Part shown: one piece after another, positions 13,801 through 23,800 of the stretch
Layout: each line of letters starts with the position of its first letter
Numbering within the stretch: the first letter of the stretch is position 1
Assembly: GCA_030141605.1 (NCBI GenBank)
Contig: JAQGDQ010000404.1
Coordinates: 124,001-188,000 of the forward strand
DNA length: 64,000 nucleotides
DNA from: Tubiluchus corallicola
Taxonomy: Eukaryota > Priapulida > Priapulimorpha > Priapulimorphida > Tubiluchidae
Direction of reading: 5' to 3'
The notes under the pieces: generated by a model
Seen by the model: the letters and a program-made list of their open reading frames with translations, nothing else
Told to the model about the DNA's origin: nothing
The model's database searches: none
Translations under genes and position numbers: made by a program

Positions 13801-15408
13801 TTCTCAACAAATGCAGCATTTTCAGGTGTTGCTTTGCATGCACATATTTTGCTTGTTGCTTGCTTGTTTGTCAATGTGTTAGTTAAAAAAACTGTGTACA
13901 GTTCAGTAAAATTTTATATAGAAGTAGATTGTATGCGGCCTAAAAATGGTCAGATTCTGGTAAACAATTTGAAAATAACAAATAAAATAGATTTATTTTT
14001 AATATTAATAAACTCTCAGTTTTGTTGGAAGAATCCATTTTTATCTCATTTTTTAGAAAAAGTGTATCACATGACTATTAGTTATTTGACTTATCTGGAA
14101 TCATTGGTTTCTGTTTTGTAATCATACATGTGTACCACTCAATGAACAGCATACAAAAACTGACGTTTGAGTGAGGTCCTTTTGCACCCCACTACTTGCC
14201 ATTAGCTTGTCATAAATGAAATGTAATAAAGACGATAGATATATGAGAGATTTGGTAATACTACCATACAATTAAAACATAGACATTGAAACACTGGGAA
14301 AGAAACCTGTTAGCAGCTTTAAGAATCTATCTTAATATACGTGTTTTAGATGTGGGTTGCTGTGCACTCCATTGCCGATGTGCAAGAGTTAATTATTTGA
14401 ACGTTCTTTTGTTTTATCTTATCTTGTCTTCTGCTTTTCTCAAGCTGAGATGTGAACTTTGAGAATTACAGTAGTTTATTCATGACTGCCATTTTAACTA
14501 TCATTCTTACCCTCAGCGTTGCCGTGTTAACAAATCAGTGTGGTTGAGCTTCCAGTTTACCAATAGTCACTGACTGTTATGAATAGCTTGTAAATGACTT
14601 GTGCATTATTGATACAGTATCATAGCAAATCAGCTTAGGTGCCATTTAGGTTTATGTTCTGCTGCAATTATGTAATTATTTAGGCAAATGCACTGAGTTA
14701 GGTCATGCAACATTTGATAAAAGGCGCTATTTTAAATAACTGCTACTAATCAATCCACAAAGTATCCGTAACAAAGTAGTCTAATGTAATGTAATGTTCA
14801 CTGTTCTCAGTAATGCAAAGAATGTTTTGTGCAGTGTGTCTATGCTAAACTGCAATCAGTAAAATAGCATACAGTTTTACAAATTTGCAGCTAGAAACTT
14901 TTCACTGATTCAGCTTTCATAATGTCATAAGGTACTAAGCAATGCATTTTGACATTTTCAGCAACAGTACCTGAACTGGGTATTACAACACACCTGTCCC
15001 TGTGACAAATTTGTTGAACTCCTGAATTAAACATCTGACTTTTTAGTGTAGGCTTTGAAAGCCTCCTTTATGGTAGTGTAGTGTGTTTGTTGGACCCATC
15101 AACTTGTGGATATGTCTCCAGTCACTCATTCAAGCATTCAGAGCTGCTGTTGTTTAACTTTGAAGAGGACTAAGCTGTACTTTGAGATTGTGCTAGTATT
15201 CTCACACATCCAGCATGCCGGGTGTTTTCTCTCTATTCTCTGCCCGAGGATACTTGGATCTTGAAGCAAAATTAAAAAAAGGAAAACACTGTATAATTGA
15301 TACTCTACATTGTTTGTGTAACTGTGTTTACATACAAGTTTTTTTTATTTTTAGGAAATCAAGAAAGTTTACCAGATTGAAAATGCCTTGATCGAGCCAA
15401 GAAAGTAG
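4894..15408 (+). CDS. NSMCE4A: NSMCE4A / EID3-family subunit of the SMC5/6 complex
   Basis: Nine exons: 4894-5296, 6548-6628, 6814-6944, 7246-7370, 7638-7740, 9973-10066, 11673-11761, 12884-13021, 15355-15408. All junctions are GT/AG and in phase, giving 405 residues, close to the vertebrate protein. The kleisin-like Nse4 subunit bridges SMC5/6 heads and works in recombination repair. Residues 1-115 are acidic, Ser/Gly-rich and disordered-looking. [10 protein letters not shown] (end of exon 1) and [11 protein letters not shown] (exon 3) match the N-terminal Nse4 region. FHFLFGSFERG spans exons 4-5. Exon 7 ([20 protein letters not shown], then HVSFLIR) and exon 8 ([10 protein letters not shown], then [12 protein letters not shown]) are the conserved Nse4 C-terminal domain. 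Introns 1, 5, 6, 7 and 8 exceed 1 kb and carry repeats. The start is the first ATG in the acidic frame; non-coding exons upstream are likely. Confidence 0.95.
5497..6274. mobile_element. Non-autonomous DNA transposon (hAT-like MITE) in NSMCE4A intron 1
   Basis: A perfect 15-bp terminal inverted repeat is visible: TAGGGATGCACCGAA at 5498-5512 and its reverse complement at 6259-6273. The flanks are direct repeats: CTGGTA at 5491-5496 and again at 6275-6280, inside 8-bp windows that agree at 6 of 8 positions. The TIR sequence and near-8-bp duplication suggest the hAT superfamily. The roughly 780-bp body has no transposase ORF and contains a run of 14 G. Confidence 0.8.
5761..5774 (+). repeat. 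Poly-G run (14)
   Basis: Fourteen consecutive G inside the MITE of intron 1. Its length is prone to sequencing and assembly error. Confidence 0.9.
7741..9972 (+). other. NSMCE4A intron 5
   Basis: A 2.2-kb intron with donor GTGAGC and acceptor TTGCAG. It is mostly featureless AT-rich sequence. A roughly 60-codon open stretch lies around 8355-8545 without a convincing family match. Near 9596-9665 is a repeat shared with 19507-19575. Confidence 0.5.
9596..9665 (+). repeat. Dispersed repeat, copy 1 (pairs with 19507-19575)
   Basis: About 65 bases align with 19507-19575 in the same orientation with scattered transitions. Both have GTGAC near the start and a TGGGCAGTTT core. It is too short to classify. 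Confidence 0.5.
10455..11095 (+). repeat. Dispersed repeat of about 0.6 kb, copy 1 (intron 6 of NSMCE4A)
   Basis: It aligns in direct orientation with 16108-16605. Shared landmarks in the same order are GTAATGTGC, a GCATGATGC/GCATCATGC hairpin, TTGCAAAATGTTATG, and near the end GAAACGGTCAATGCG (GAAACAGTCAATACG in copy 2). At 10549-10604 an imperfect hairpin has outer arms TGCATGATGC and GCATCATGCA and inner arms CTCGAACG and CGTTCGAG. No coding capacity is seen. Confidence 0.65.
12090..12575 (+). repeat. Degenerate minisatellite-like region in NSMCE4A intron 7
   Basis: Phrases such as GAAGTATGCACC, AAGTAGATAA, AATAATAAG and GCTTGAACAAATA recur at irregular spacing of about 30-50 bases. This suggests an old, diverged tandem array; unit length and copy number are not sharp by eye. 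Confidence 0.4.
13094..13400. mobile_element. Tigger/mariner-like MITE fragment
   Basis: TACCTCGGGTTATGAAC near 13095, followed by GTTCATAAACCGAA and CCCATAAGAAATAGAGTAAA, resembles the outer part of Tc1/mariner-pogo family MITEs. The matching far terminus was not found, so this is probably a partial copy in NSMCE4A intron 8. The right boundary is a guess. Confidence 0.4.
13401..15354 (+). other. Rest of NSMCE4A intron 8
   Basis: AT-rich intron sequence with a TA/CA-type low-complexity patch near 13530-13610. A 123-codon open stretch at 13750-14121 has no recognisable domain and is probably chance. The acceptor is TTTTTAG before 15355. Confidence 0.5.
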
Positions 15409-15647
15409 TTTTTCGTAAGTCAGGATAGGTGCCTTAAGATTTTTTTATTTTGATAAGGGACCAAACTATGATATAAGCATACTTTTTGAAAATTGTCACG
15501 CTCATGTGTTCTTGTTTTGTTTTTGTTGCTCCTTATATTTATGCTACAGTTTTGTTGTTTCACAAGCTATAATCACTTATTGTCTGATTATTTTACTTGG
15601 CAACTGTTTTAAAATACTTTTAATAGTACTTTTACATTGCAAAACAA

Positions 15648-15653
15648 ATTAAA
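15648..15653 (+). terminator. Candidate polyadenylation signal of NSMCE4A (ATTAAA)
   Basis: ATTAAA lies 240 bases after the NSMCE4A stop. A canonical AATAAA occurs only at 16631, beyond a dispersed repeat, so this nearer variant is the better guess. Confidence 0.3.
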
Positions 15654-16107
15654 AATTATGTGGGCCCAACCAAGTACTTATGTCTGTCTACATATTGTTG
15701 GTAGTCAGTAGTTTTTTATCAATATTATTCCACTACTAGTGCAAGTGATATTATAATATTATTATTCTTGTAAATATGTCACATATTTTGCATAAAAGTC
15801 GCATTTTAGTTAAAATTTAAATGGTTAAAATTTATGCATAATATGTTACCAATTGTCTAACCCAAACCTGATGAGTCGACATCATGTTATATGATGTACC
15901 TTAAGATGTGCCTTTTACCTTAAATTGCTTGGCATTCAGTAAAAATTTTTTGACCACTGCAGTAGCAGTGTCATAGTCTTTGATTTTATTGTGCTATTGC
16001 TCTTTTTGCAGTGATTACTACTTGACTATTACAGTTCACACACACTGCAGAATTCACAGTTGCTCCCGAAACGTTCTACCTGTATGTTAAAGATAAGACT
16101 GATGTGC

Positions 16108-16605
16108 ACCTAATGCATGACCCTTGATGCGGAATGTGTATACAACACGCATTGTACTCAAGCCCGTAATGTGCCGTGCGTCATGCATGATCCATATTCA
16201 CTGGAACGTTGCTATCATCTGAATACGCATCATGCAGCAATACATAAACAGGAATCTGACATTACCTAGATGATTTGATCGAGATGATTTTCAAGTTTCA
16301 CTTCAAATCATAAGCACAGTAATATTTCTTACATCTGAGTCCTGACTGGCAGAAGCAGCATGTAATATTATTTATTGAGCTTTCTCTGACTATAGCTTTA
16401 ACACGATTTGCTTTAGTTTGCTCTCTCCATTGCAAAATGTTATGCACTTATACCTGTGTTTTCTTTCCGTCTGATAGTACAGTAGCAAGCTAATGTCGTG
16501 TCTGTAACTTTCATAAACAGCAACCAGAAGTGCAGCCTTCTTAACATGGTACTCGCAGCCACATTGAAACAGTCAATACGCATTAGCATCATGCCTTACG
16601 TGCAT
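16108..16605 (+). repeat. Dispersed repeat of about 0.5 kb, copy 2
   Basis: Direct-orientation relative of 10455-11095. It keeps TGCATGATC and GCATCATGCAGCAAT, TTGCAAAATGTTATG and the end motif AGTCAATACGCAT. The hairpin is less perfect here than in copy 1. Confidence 0.65.
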
Positions 16606-17813
16606 GTGAAGTCCTACTTTAATATATAGCAATAAAATGCCAAATTGTTTCAAAAAGTTAAATCAATGAATTTATTAAATTTAAACAACTACAAAAGCTT
16701 ATAGGTTATTTTTGTCACAACAGTCAAATTCATTAACTTAATAAAGCAGTTATAATAATGTATAAATGAAAACAATTGTATGTCAGTGCATAGTTGTCTT
16801 AGATAAAATGTGTAGGTCTTTGACCTCTTTTGATCTCTTTATCATTAAATTCAAAGAATACTGTGACATTAATTTTGTTCTGCGAGCTTATGAAATGAAT
16901 GTCTCTTGTCTAACTGGTCATATCTCATGATCTAAGTTGTCTTGCATTTCTTTTAATTTTTGTACCAGATGCGATACTACAGCTTTACTTTGTTTGCCAT
17001 ACAAAAGAATCTGTGATTTACAAATTCAGTGTTCTATTTTAGCTCCTTGTTAGCTGATATATATCGTGATATATGCATTAACAAAAACGTGATCTTGAAA
17101 TGTGCATAAATACTTAAATACTCTTGTAAGAACTGGTTTGTTTTGTTAAGATTGGCTGTTTAATTGTTATAGACAGTTTTGGTAAAACAAGTAATATATG
17201 TAGCTAGTTTTCTACTTTTAATAAATCTCTTACAATAATGCATCGTCATATGAGTAAACTATGCAACAATGGCAAGTTCCTGTAATTAATCTCATTATAA
17301 TAAAAATTATATGCCTTTCCATCTGCTGTTATGGTTATACGTTCGTAATTATATAAATTCAAAAACTGAAACTGAATACAAAACGCATAATATGTTATAT
17401 ATGTGTAAAAGGAATCAATACATGCGTAACCTACCTACTTATAAAAAGAAAGTATTGTAATATGCCAACATAATTTGGCTACCAATACATGTCTTGGGCA
17501 GTAACATGTCATTTTGATTATTGAGGGGATGGTTGAATTTAGTGTAAATGGCCGTTTCACATTGTCAATGTTTTGTACAAGCTCAGCCCTAATTTGTTTG
17601 CGTTATTGCACTCAATATGATTTGGAAATGGTAGAATGATCACAAGCAGAGTGATGACCTTAAAACTCATTCTGTGTAGCCATCCTCCTGTTGATCTCAC
17701 TATTCCTCTTCTGGTTGTAATCTCAAATTGCGTCCATTGAGAATGATCTTTTCGTACATTGATAATGTCTGAAATTAATCACAAAGCTCATCTGCTGTTA
17801 ATAGGTGATGACC

Positions 17814-20800
17814 TCAAGACTCATCCATGAAGGTGATGCGATCATCCAAATCTTCCATCTGTGCCAGTGGTATTCCATTCTCACCTTTTTGAACTGGAAC
17901 CACTTTTTCTGTTGGACCAGGTGCACTATTTTGTTCCAGAATGGTGGCACCACCTTCGCCAATTTCTAAGAGTGCCAGATTAGCCTTGCCATCGTCTATG
18001 ATGTTGTCTTGTTTTGTCGAAGCCTTGGCTTTGTCCACCACAACTACCACCTGTGGTTTCTCTGGTTTTCTTTTCTCGCAGTTGAGGACAAAGAGCCTGT
18101 AGACCTGCATGCAGATGACGAGTGTGTTCTTCGATGTAAAAAATATGTGCATGTAACTGATAACATTGTACTTGAAGATGAGACAGAGGCGCAGACACAG
18201 AAATGGAACATCTTGGAAGAACAGACTCATCAAAATGCCCCAGACATTTGTAGTGCAACAAGTTTGGGCACAGCTTGCATTATATGAAGCCTCTTTTGGA
18301 ATAATAGTTCCTACAATATGATGAAAACACTGTTAGCCGTATCTTAGATTAACCTACTTTAAGTAGTAGTTATCAGTAGTTTTTAATTTTAAAATTATGT
18401 GAACGTTGCATAGTGCACCAAAGACTTTTTATGACTTTGTTTTATAGCTATTCGTACAACATTATTTGAGTTGCAGAACTCACTTAAAGTCACGTGGGAT
18501 CATAATTAAATTTTGGATTCATAACACAGTTATTATCTTTACATCAGGTTAGCATATAAGAACACATTGCACATACCTAGCCTAGATTTGCGTGACTTGG
18601 CTGCCGTCAGCACTAGAGTAAACTGAAACAAGCTCCATGTCCATATGCTGAGGATCACAATCGTCAGGACAACATCATAACGGACTGTCTCCTCTTTGAA
18701 TGTCTCGAAGAACTCAATGATGTCTGCAGCTGTACCGATGTAGACCAGAAGCAGCTGGGAGAGTTGGTCTCGAGAAAGATCACCTTTGGGAAGCATCCAT
18801 CGTCCGATAATAAGTATGAAGAGGAGCAATTGTTCAATGGCCAGAACCCATGTTTCCGGTGAAAGCTGTATTGGCAGCTCGAATGATATCTACAGCAAAG
18901 AAAGTGCGTAAGCTATAGCAAAACTTATCTGCTAAGGTATCTACAATTCTACAGTGGATTAGAAAGGAAGAATGTTGGAAATTTTTCTAGAGTTGACGAT
19001 GTAACATAAAAGTATTCTAGCCCGCTCTCGAATGCATGTGCATTTGACTTGAGTAACATTGAGAGTTACAAAATTCTCTAACATGCACTTTAAAGGAAAA
19101 AAGCATTAGCTGCAACTACTAGCAATAATTCCTGTTTATGGCATTTTTCACTTTTTGAACCGATAAAGACTGTAAGCTTGTCCAGTTTAACTTAGTTGGG
19201 GATGGTTTAATTCTGCACCATTTCATGCTTTGTCAGCAATGTTGTCTCAACCGAGGATTGCAGACTACAGTATTGTAACAGTGGTGGGTTTGTTACCTCA
19301 TTTATGGCAGGCAACTTGTCTAGTAGATCCCGGTATTTTCTTGGAATGTTCGTAATATGCTTACATTTGCCTAAGCGCCAATGTTTTGTCCAGATTTCTC
19401 ACCAGGTAGTGTAAACTTAACCAAATATTGAACAATGGTAGGCTTTTCCACTGTTTACAAGCATTGATTATTACTGTTATTAGATTTTGTTCAAACTGTG
19501 AATGGCTCGTGACTGCCTGGTTCGGTATTCACTTTGGGCAGTTTTATTTGCTACACCGATTTTGGTTGTTTGCCGTGAAGGGAGCAGCATGGATATATAT
19601 CCAATCGTAGCAGAGAGACACCTCTATAAGTTCAGTGACTCTTGCTAGAAGGTTAGCTTTGATGATGAGTCAGGATCCAGTTTTGCTACAAACGTCAAGG
19701 TGTTAAGTACGCCCTGCCATTGATTTCGTTCAACAATGTGCCGAAGCTTATAAAGAATAGATGTGTTAAGAGACGTTTTGTTGCTGAGTTTACTTACCCC
19801 TAGATACTCTATTTTGTCCAGCGAGTCGGAAGCACTTGTCAAACTCAGGTTGAACCCTTCCCTCACGGCTATTCTTCGGTCAAGACGATCTAACTCTAGC
19901 AACCATATTGATGGTACCACACTTGCCAAGTAGAAAAACACACTGGGACAAAACCTGCACAATAAGAACTATTTAATCAGCATTTGTCAGTAATAAGAAA
20001 TGGCAATGGAAGTGGTCACATCGTGTGTACATGTAGTTTACTACGTAATTACATAAATGTACGAAAACGATACTAAATGAGAATGTATAAAAAATTTGTA
20101 TGTCTACTTCTTCATCGAATCCAGCACCTGCTTTCCGAGCACCTATACTAACCACTACACCACAAAGGTACTCTGACTTTTCAGACTTAGAAACTTACAC
20201 TCTAAACTACTAGAGGTCTATAAACAGGGAATCATAGTCCATACTGCATCAAGACATGGTCCGAAATTAATCACACAAATGCACGAATGCAATACTAAAT
20301 TAGTTGACAATGTTGTTGACGTGGCAGAAACTGAAGATTTGCAAACAATAGCAACTGTTACAGAATTAGACCTTGAAAAAACGTCTGGTTTTTGTTTGAA
20401 AGGTACAATTTTGATTTTATTGAATTCGCATTGTTTAGTTACCTCAGTTAAATTTAAATCACAAATTGTAACTTTTCAACTTGTGACCCATGAGTCAAAG
20501 GTCAACTGATCTCTTGCCAAGTTATACCATTCAATTCGTCTCATCGAGACTTTCATTTGATATTATATAAGCTAATTTCAATCAACAATGGAAGGCATTT
20601 GTCTCCGTGACCCCTGTTTTAACTGCCCCTACTGGGGTCAGGGAGTAAATGGGGGGGGGGGTAAGAGAACTCGGCGTAACTTACAAGCCACTATTCTTCA
20701 AGACTAGTCGACCCACAGATTTTCAGGTTTTGGCTCATAGCGGATTTTTTTCGCCTTCCAGATGACCCATATTCAGCATGCAAAGTTTCGTGACTCCAGC

Positions 20801-23800
20801 TTGTTTACTTTTTTTGTTACTGACAGAATCCTTTTTCAACATTTTTCCCATGCTACATGACCTGGCCACATCCACTTTCTGATAAATACTTATTGCACGT
20901 GCATAAAGGTTAAATGTACCACAGCAACGCGTCTTAACTACAATTGTCACGTGACGAGTCAGAGTTGTTAAAACTTATGGTTTTGAAGTCAGTGTCGACA
21001 CTCGGGAGTACGCTTATTGTTATAGGAGTCGATGACTATATTTACTTTTAAGTTAACGCAATTTTTGCATAACGTCCCATTTTGGCATATACCCTTGTTT
21101 GGCTACCCATACATCCAAAAACATAGATTCGTAATCCAATACGGTAAGAGGAGCTGAGTGACAAAGTTATCTGCACTATTTTTCACATTTTGCCCCCTAT
21201 CGCTCTGACCTTTGACCCAGAGGTCACCTTTCTTGTAACATTTCTGAACACCTAACTGTATCTATCCTGCAAGCTTTGTAATTCTAGCTCTTATACTTAG
21301 GGAGTTATTAACATGACTCCGTTTTTTGGCTTTGGTTCCCATCTCAGGCTTTTAAGAACTCCCAAAAGCTAGGCGACGCAAAATCATAGGAAAGGAATAA
21401 GGAAAAGGATGAGAGAGAACGGGAGAATGTAGAAGAAACAGGGGTAAAGAGAAGAAATGAGGGGGAAGGAAAGTCAGTAGAAATTTGGATGATGAAAGAG
21501 AAAAACGACAGGAGGAAGGGAGTTGGAAAAAGACAAAGAAAGAGAAGAGCGGAAAAACAAACGAAGTGAGGGAAACGAAGCGAAGATCCGGTCGGCCGGA
21601 GAAGCGCCCCAGGGAAAAGCAAAATGGGAGATAAAAAGAGAAACAGCTAGAGAATGCAAAAGGATTGGGATCACTAAAATTCGTTGATCTAAGCATGCTT
21701 GCATTTGAACGTCCGAACACTTCTGGTCTGAAAGGCTTTTCCTAAGTAGGGAAGCCAGACCTCTCACTGTGTTTACAGGTACGCCCGCTAGGCCACTATT
21801 CGTATAAACTATCGCCACTAAACGTACACAGATCCGCTGGTGCCTGTTTTGCTTTTGTATAAACGCTCATAGGCATAAATAATAAAGCGATAGGAGGAAA
21901 ATAAACTAGGTCTATAAATTTACACGTGTTATAAACTGGAACGCTCAGGGCATTTGTTGATCACTGTTCTGCATCGGTTCCCGGCCAGTGCCGTAAAATG
22001 ATTCGTGTCTAGTAATTACACCCGCCATTCCTCGTGTAATTGCAATTTTATTACGACTTGGTGCAAAACGTCTGCAATTTTCTTTAAACAAGCAATGTTT
22101 TTACTGTCTTGTGTTTTTGCTTGATTTTTTGCTCAACAGACACGAGAATTTTGCAGATGAAACGTTCGTGAGTTATTGGGCAACCAGCCAACGCTTTTTT
22201 CTTTTTGCTTTTCACGGCGTTCAACATAGTTCCCGCTGATAGACCTCTAACGAATTTAGTGTAAATTTCTAAGTCTGAAAAGCCAGTGTACTTCTGTGGT
22301 GTAATAGCTATCCGTCAACCAAACATGCTTGATAATAACTTAACCGTTAATTTGCATAGTTATTGATATTGTTGGATCTAGTTTAGATGACACAAGCCTA
22401 GCGGCAACCAAAATTATTAGGCAACTTTATTTTTCAATTTGTTTTGTAATTCAGAAGACCTGCTTGTAGTTATATAGTATATTACTTTTTTTAAAAATTT
22501 CTCAGGGTGTTTTTTCAGGGAGTCAAATCATTAAAAAATTTTGACAAACAATTAAGTTGACAATGAAATTATCTGAAATTTTGGTCTCGTGGGAGCATAG
22601 GTTGTCTTAATAAGAAAAAGAAAATAAAGAAAAACGAAAAGGTTGATTGACTGAAAAGATTGACACAGAACACAGACAAACAGAACGCTGCCCCGTCAGT
22701 GCAATTCACTCAGTGTAATGGTCTACGAAAAAAATGGTAAAACCTTAAAAAGTAAACACGTTGAAACGTTAGTAATGCATCACTATCAAATTAAATATGT
22801 GCTTCCTCAGATAAAACTTAGAATTAGTGGTTTTAAAAAAAATTAGGTGGTAAAGAGCCTAAAATAACATTCTTTGCAATCCTTAGTGCAAAAACTAACA
22901 AATAAAATGTATAAAACTTCGTCGCGCCAGGACTTTCCCAGCTACTACAATCAAGTTCACAGCCGCTATCATTTCAAGAATCCCCTTTTTAGGCTGAAAC
23001 TGAAAATGAAGTTCTGTGTTACTGTGTGAATCACAGATGGAATGCTATTACCATTGCCTCGCCGCTATCAGTTGAATCGGTAGTCTTTAATAATAATTTG
23101 CAACCTGACCCCCAACCAAATGACTTTAGACCATCAGAAAATCGGTCAAAGTTACGTGTGAAATTTGATGAAGTACTGTACATCAATCACACACGATGTA
23201 CACACCGCCGCCAACAACAAGTACTCACTCACGAAGAGTTTTTAAAGTGCGTGCAAAGTCTCGCTGGATGTGCAATGTGTGAATTTAGTTTAAATATTTA
23301 CGTCGCGCGCACGCGCGCGTGTGTGTGTGTGTGACGTCACATAATGGCGAAGTCGGAACAGTATCGCGGGAAACTTGAAATAAAAGAAAGCGGGATTTCT
23401 TTTAACGTGCGTACGATATACGCTTAAGGCTGTAATAAACTAATATAATTTTTTAAGTCGATTTTTCTGAAGCCTACTTCATAGACCCCCTTTCTTGTCC
23501 TTTCAGTTAGTTGAGCATTCGTGCCCGTACTAATGGGTGACATTTAAACGAAGTTACCGTTGTCGTTGCCTTTACCGCCTCCGCTGCCAAGTATACTGTG
23601 ACCCAAAAAGGTTGTTGATTACGTAAACGTTTATTTACTGGGAACCTCTTTGACGTGAGCTCTTTAATGTGGCAATCAGAGTCAATGTCAAGATGAACTA
23701 GTTTTTTACTGATCCAAGCTGTAGAGTACTGAACTTTAATTTTCAGTGATATAACTTGAGGGAAATCACTGATGTTTTTCTTCAAATACGCAAAATCCCA

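Larger units (their letters stand above)
15409..17813. other. Convergent intergenic region between NSMCE4A and TMEM26
   Basis: It contains the 3' UTRs of both genes and the second copy of the 0.6-kb dispersed repeat (16108-16605). No other gene is visible. Confidence 0.5.

Noticed and set aside
13750-14121. 123-codon plus-strand frame in NSMCE4A intron 8
   Set aside because: No domain; Ile/Asn/Phe/Leu-rich composition as expected from AT-rich DNA.
21344-21818. Three overlapping minus-strand frames of 90-120 codons
   Set aside because: A purine-rich block removes stop codons from the opposite strand. The products are Ser/Phe/Leu low-complexity and match no family. I also tested them as a TMEM26 first exon, but 32300-32490 fits by homology and phase.
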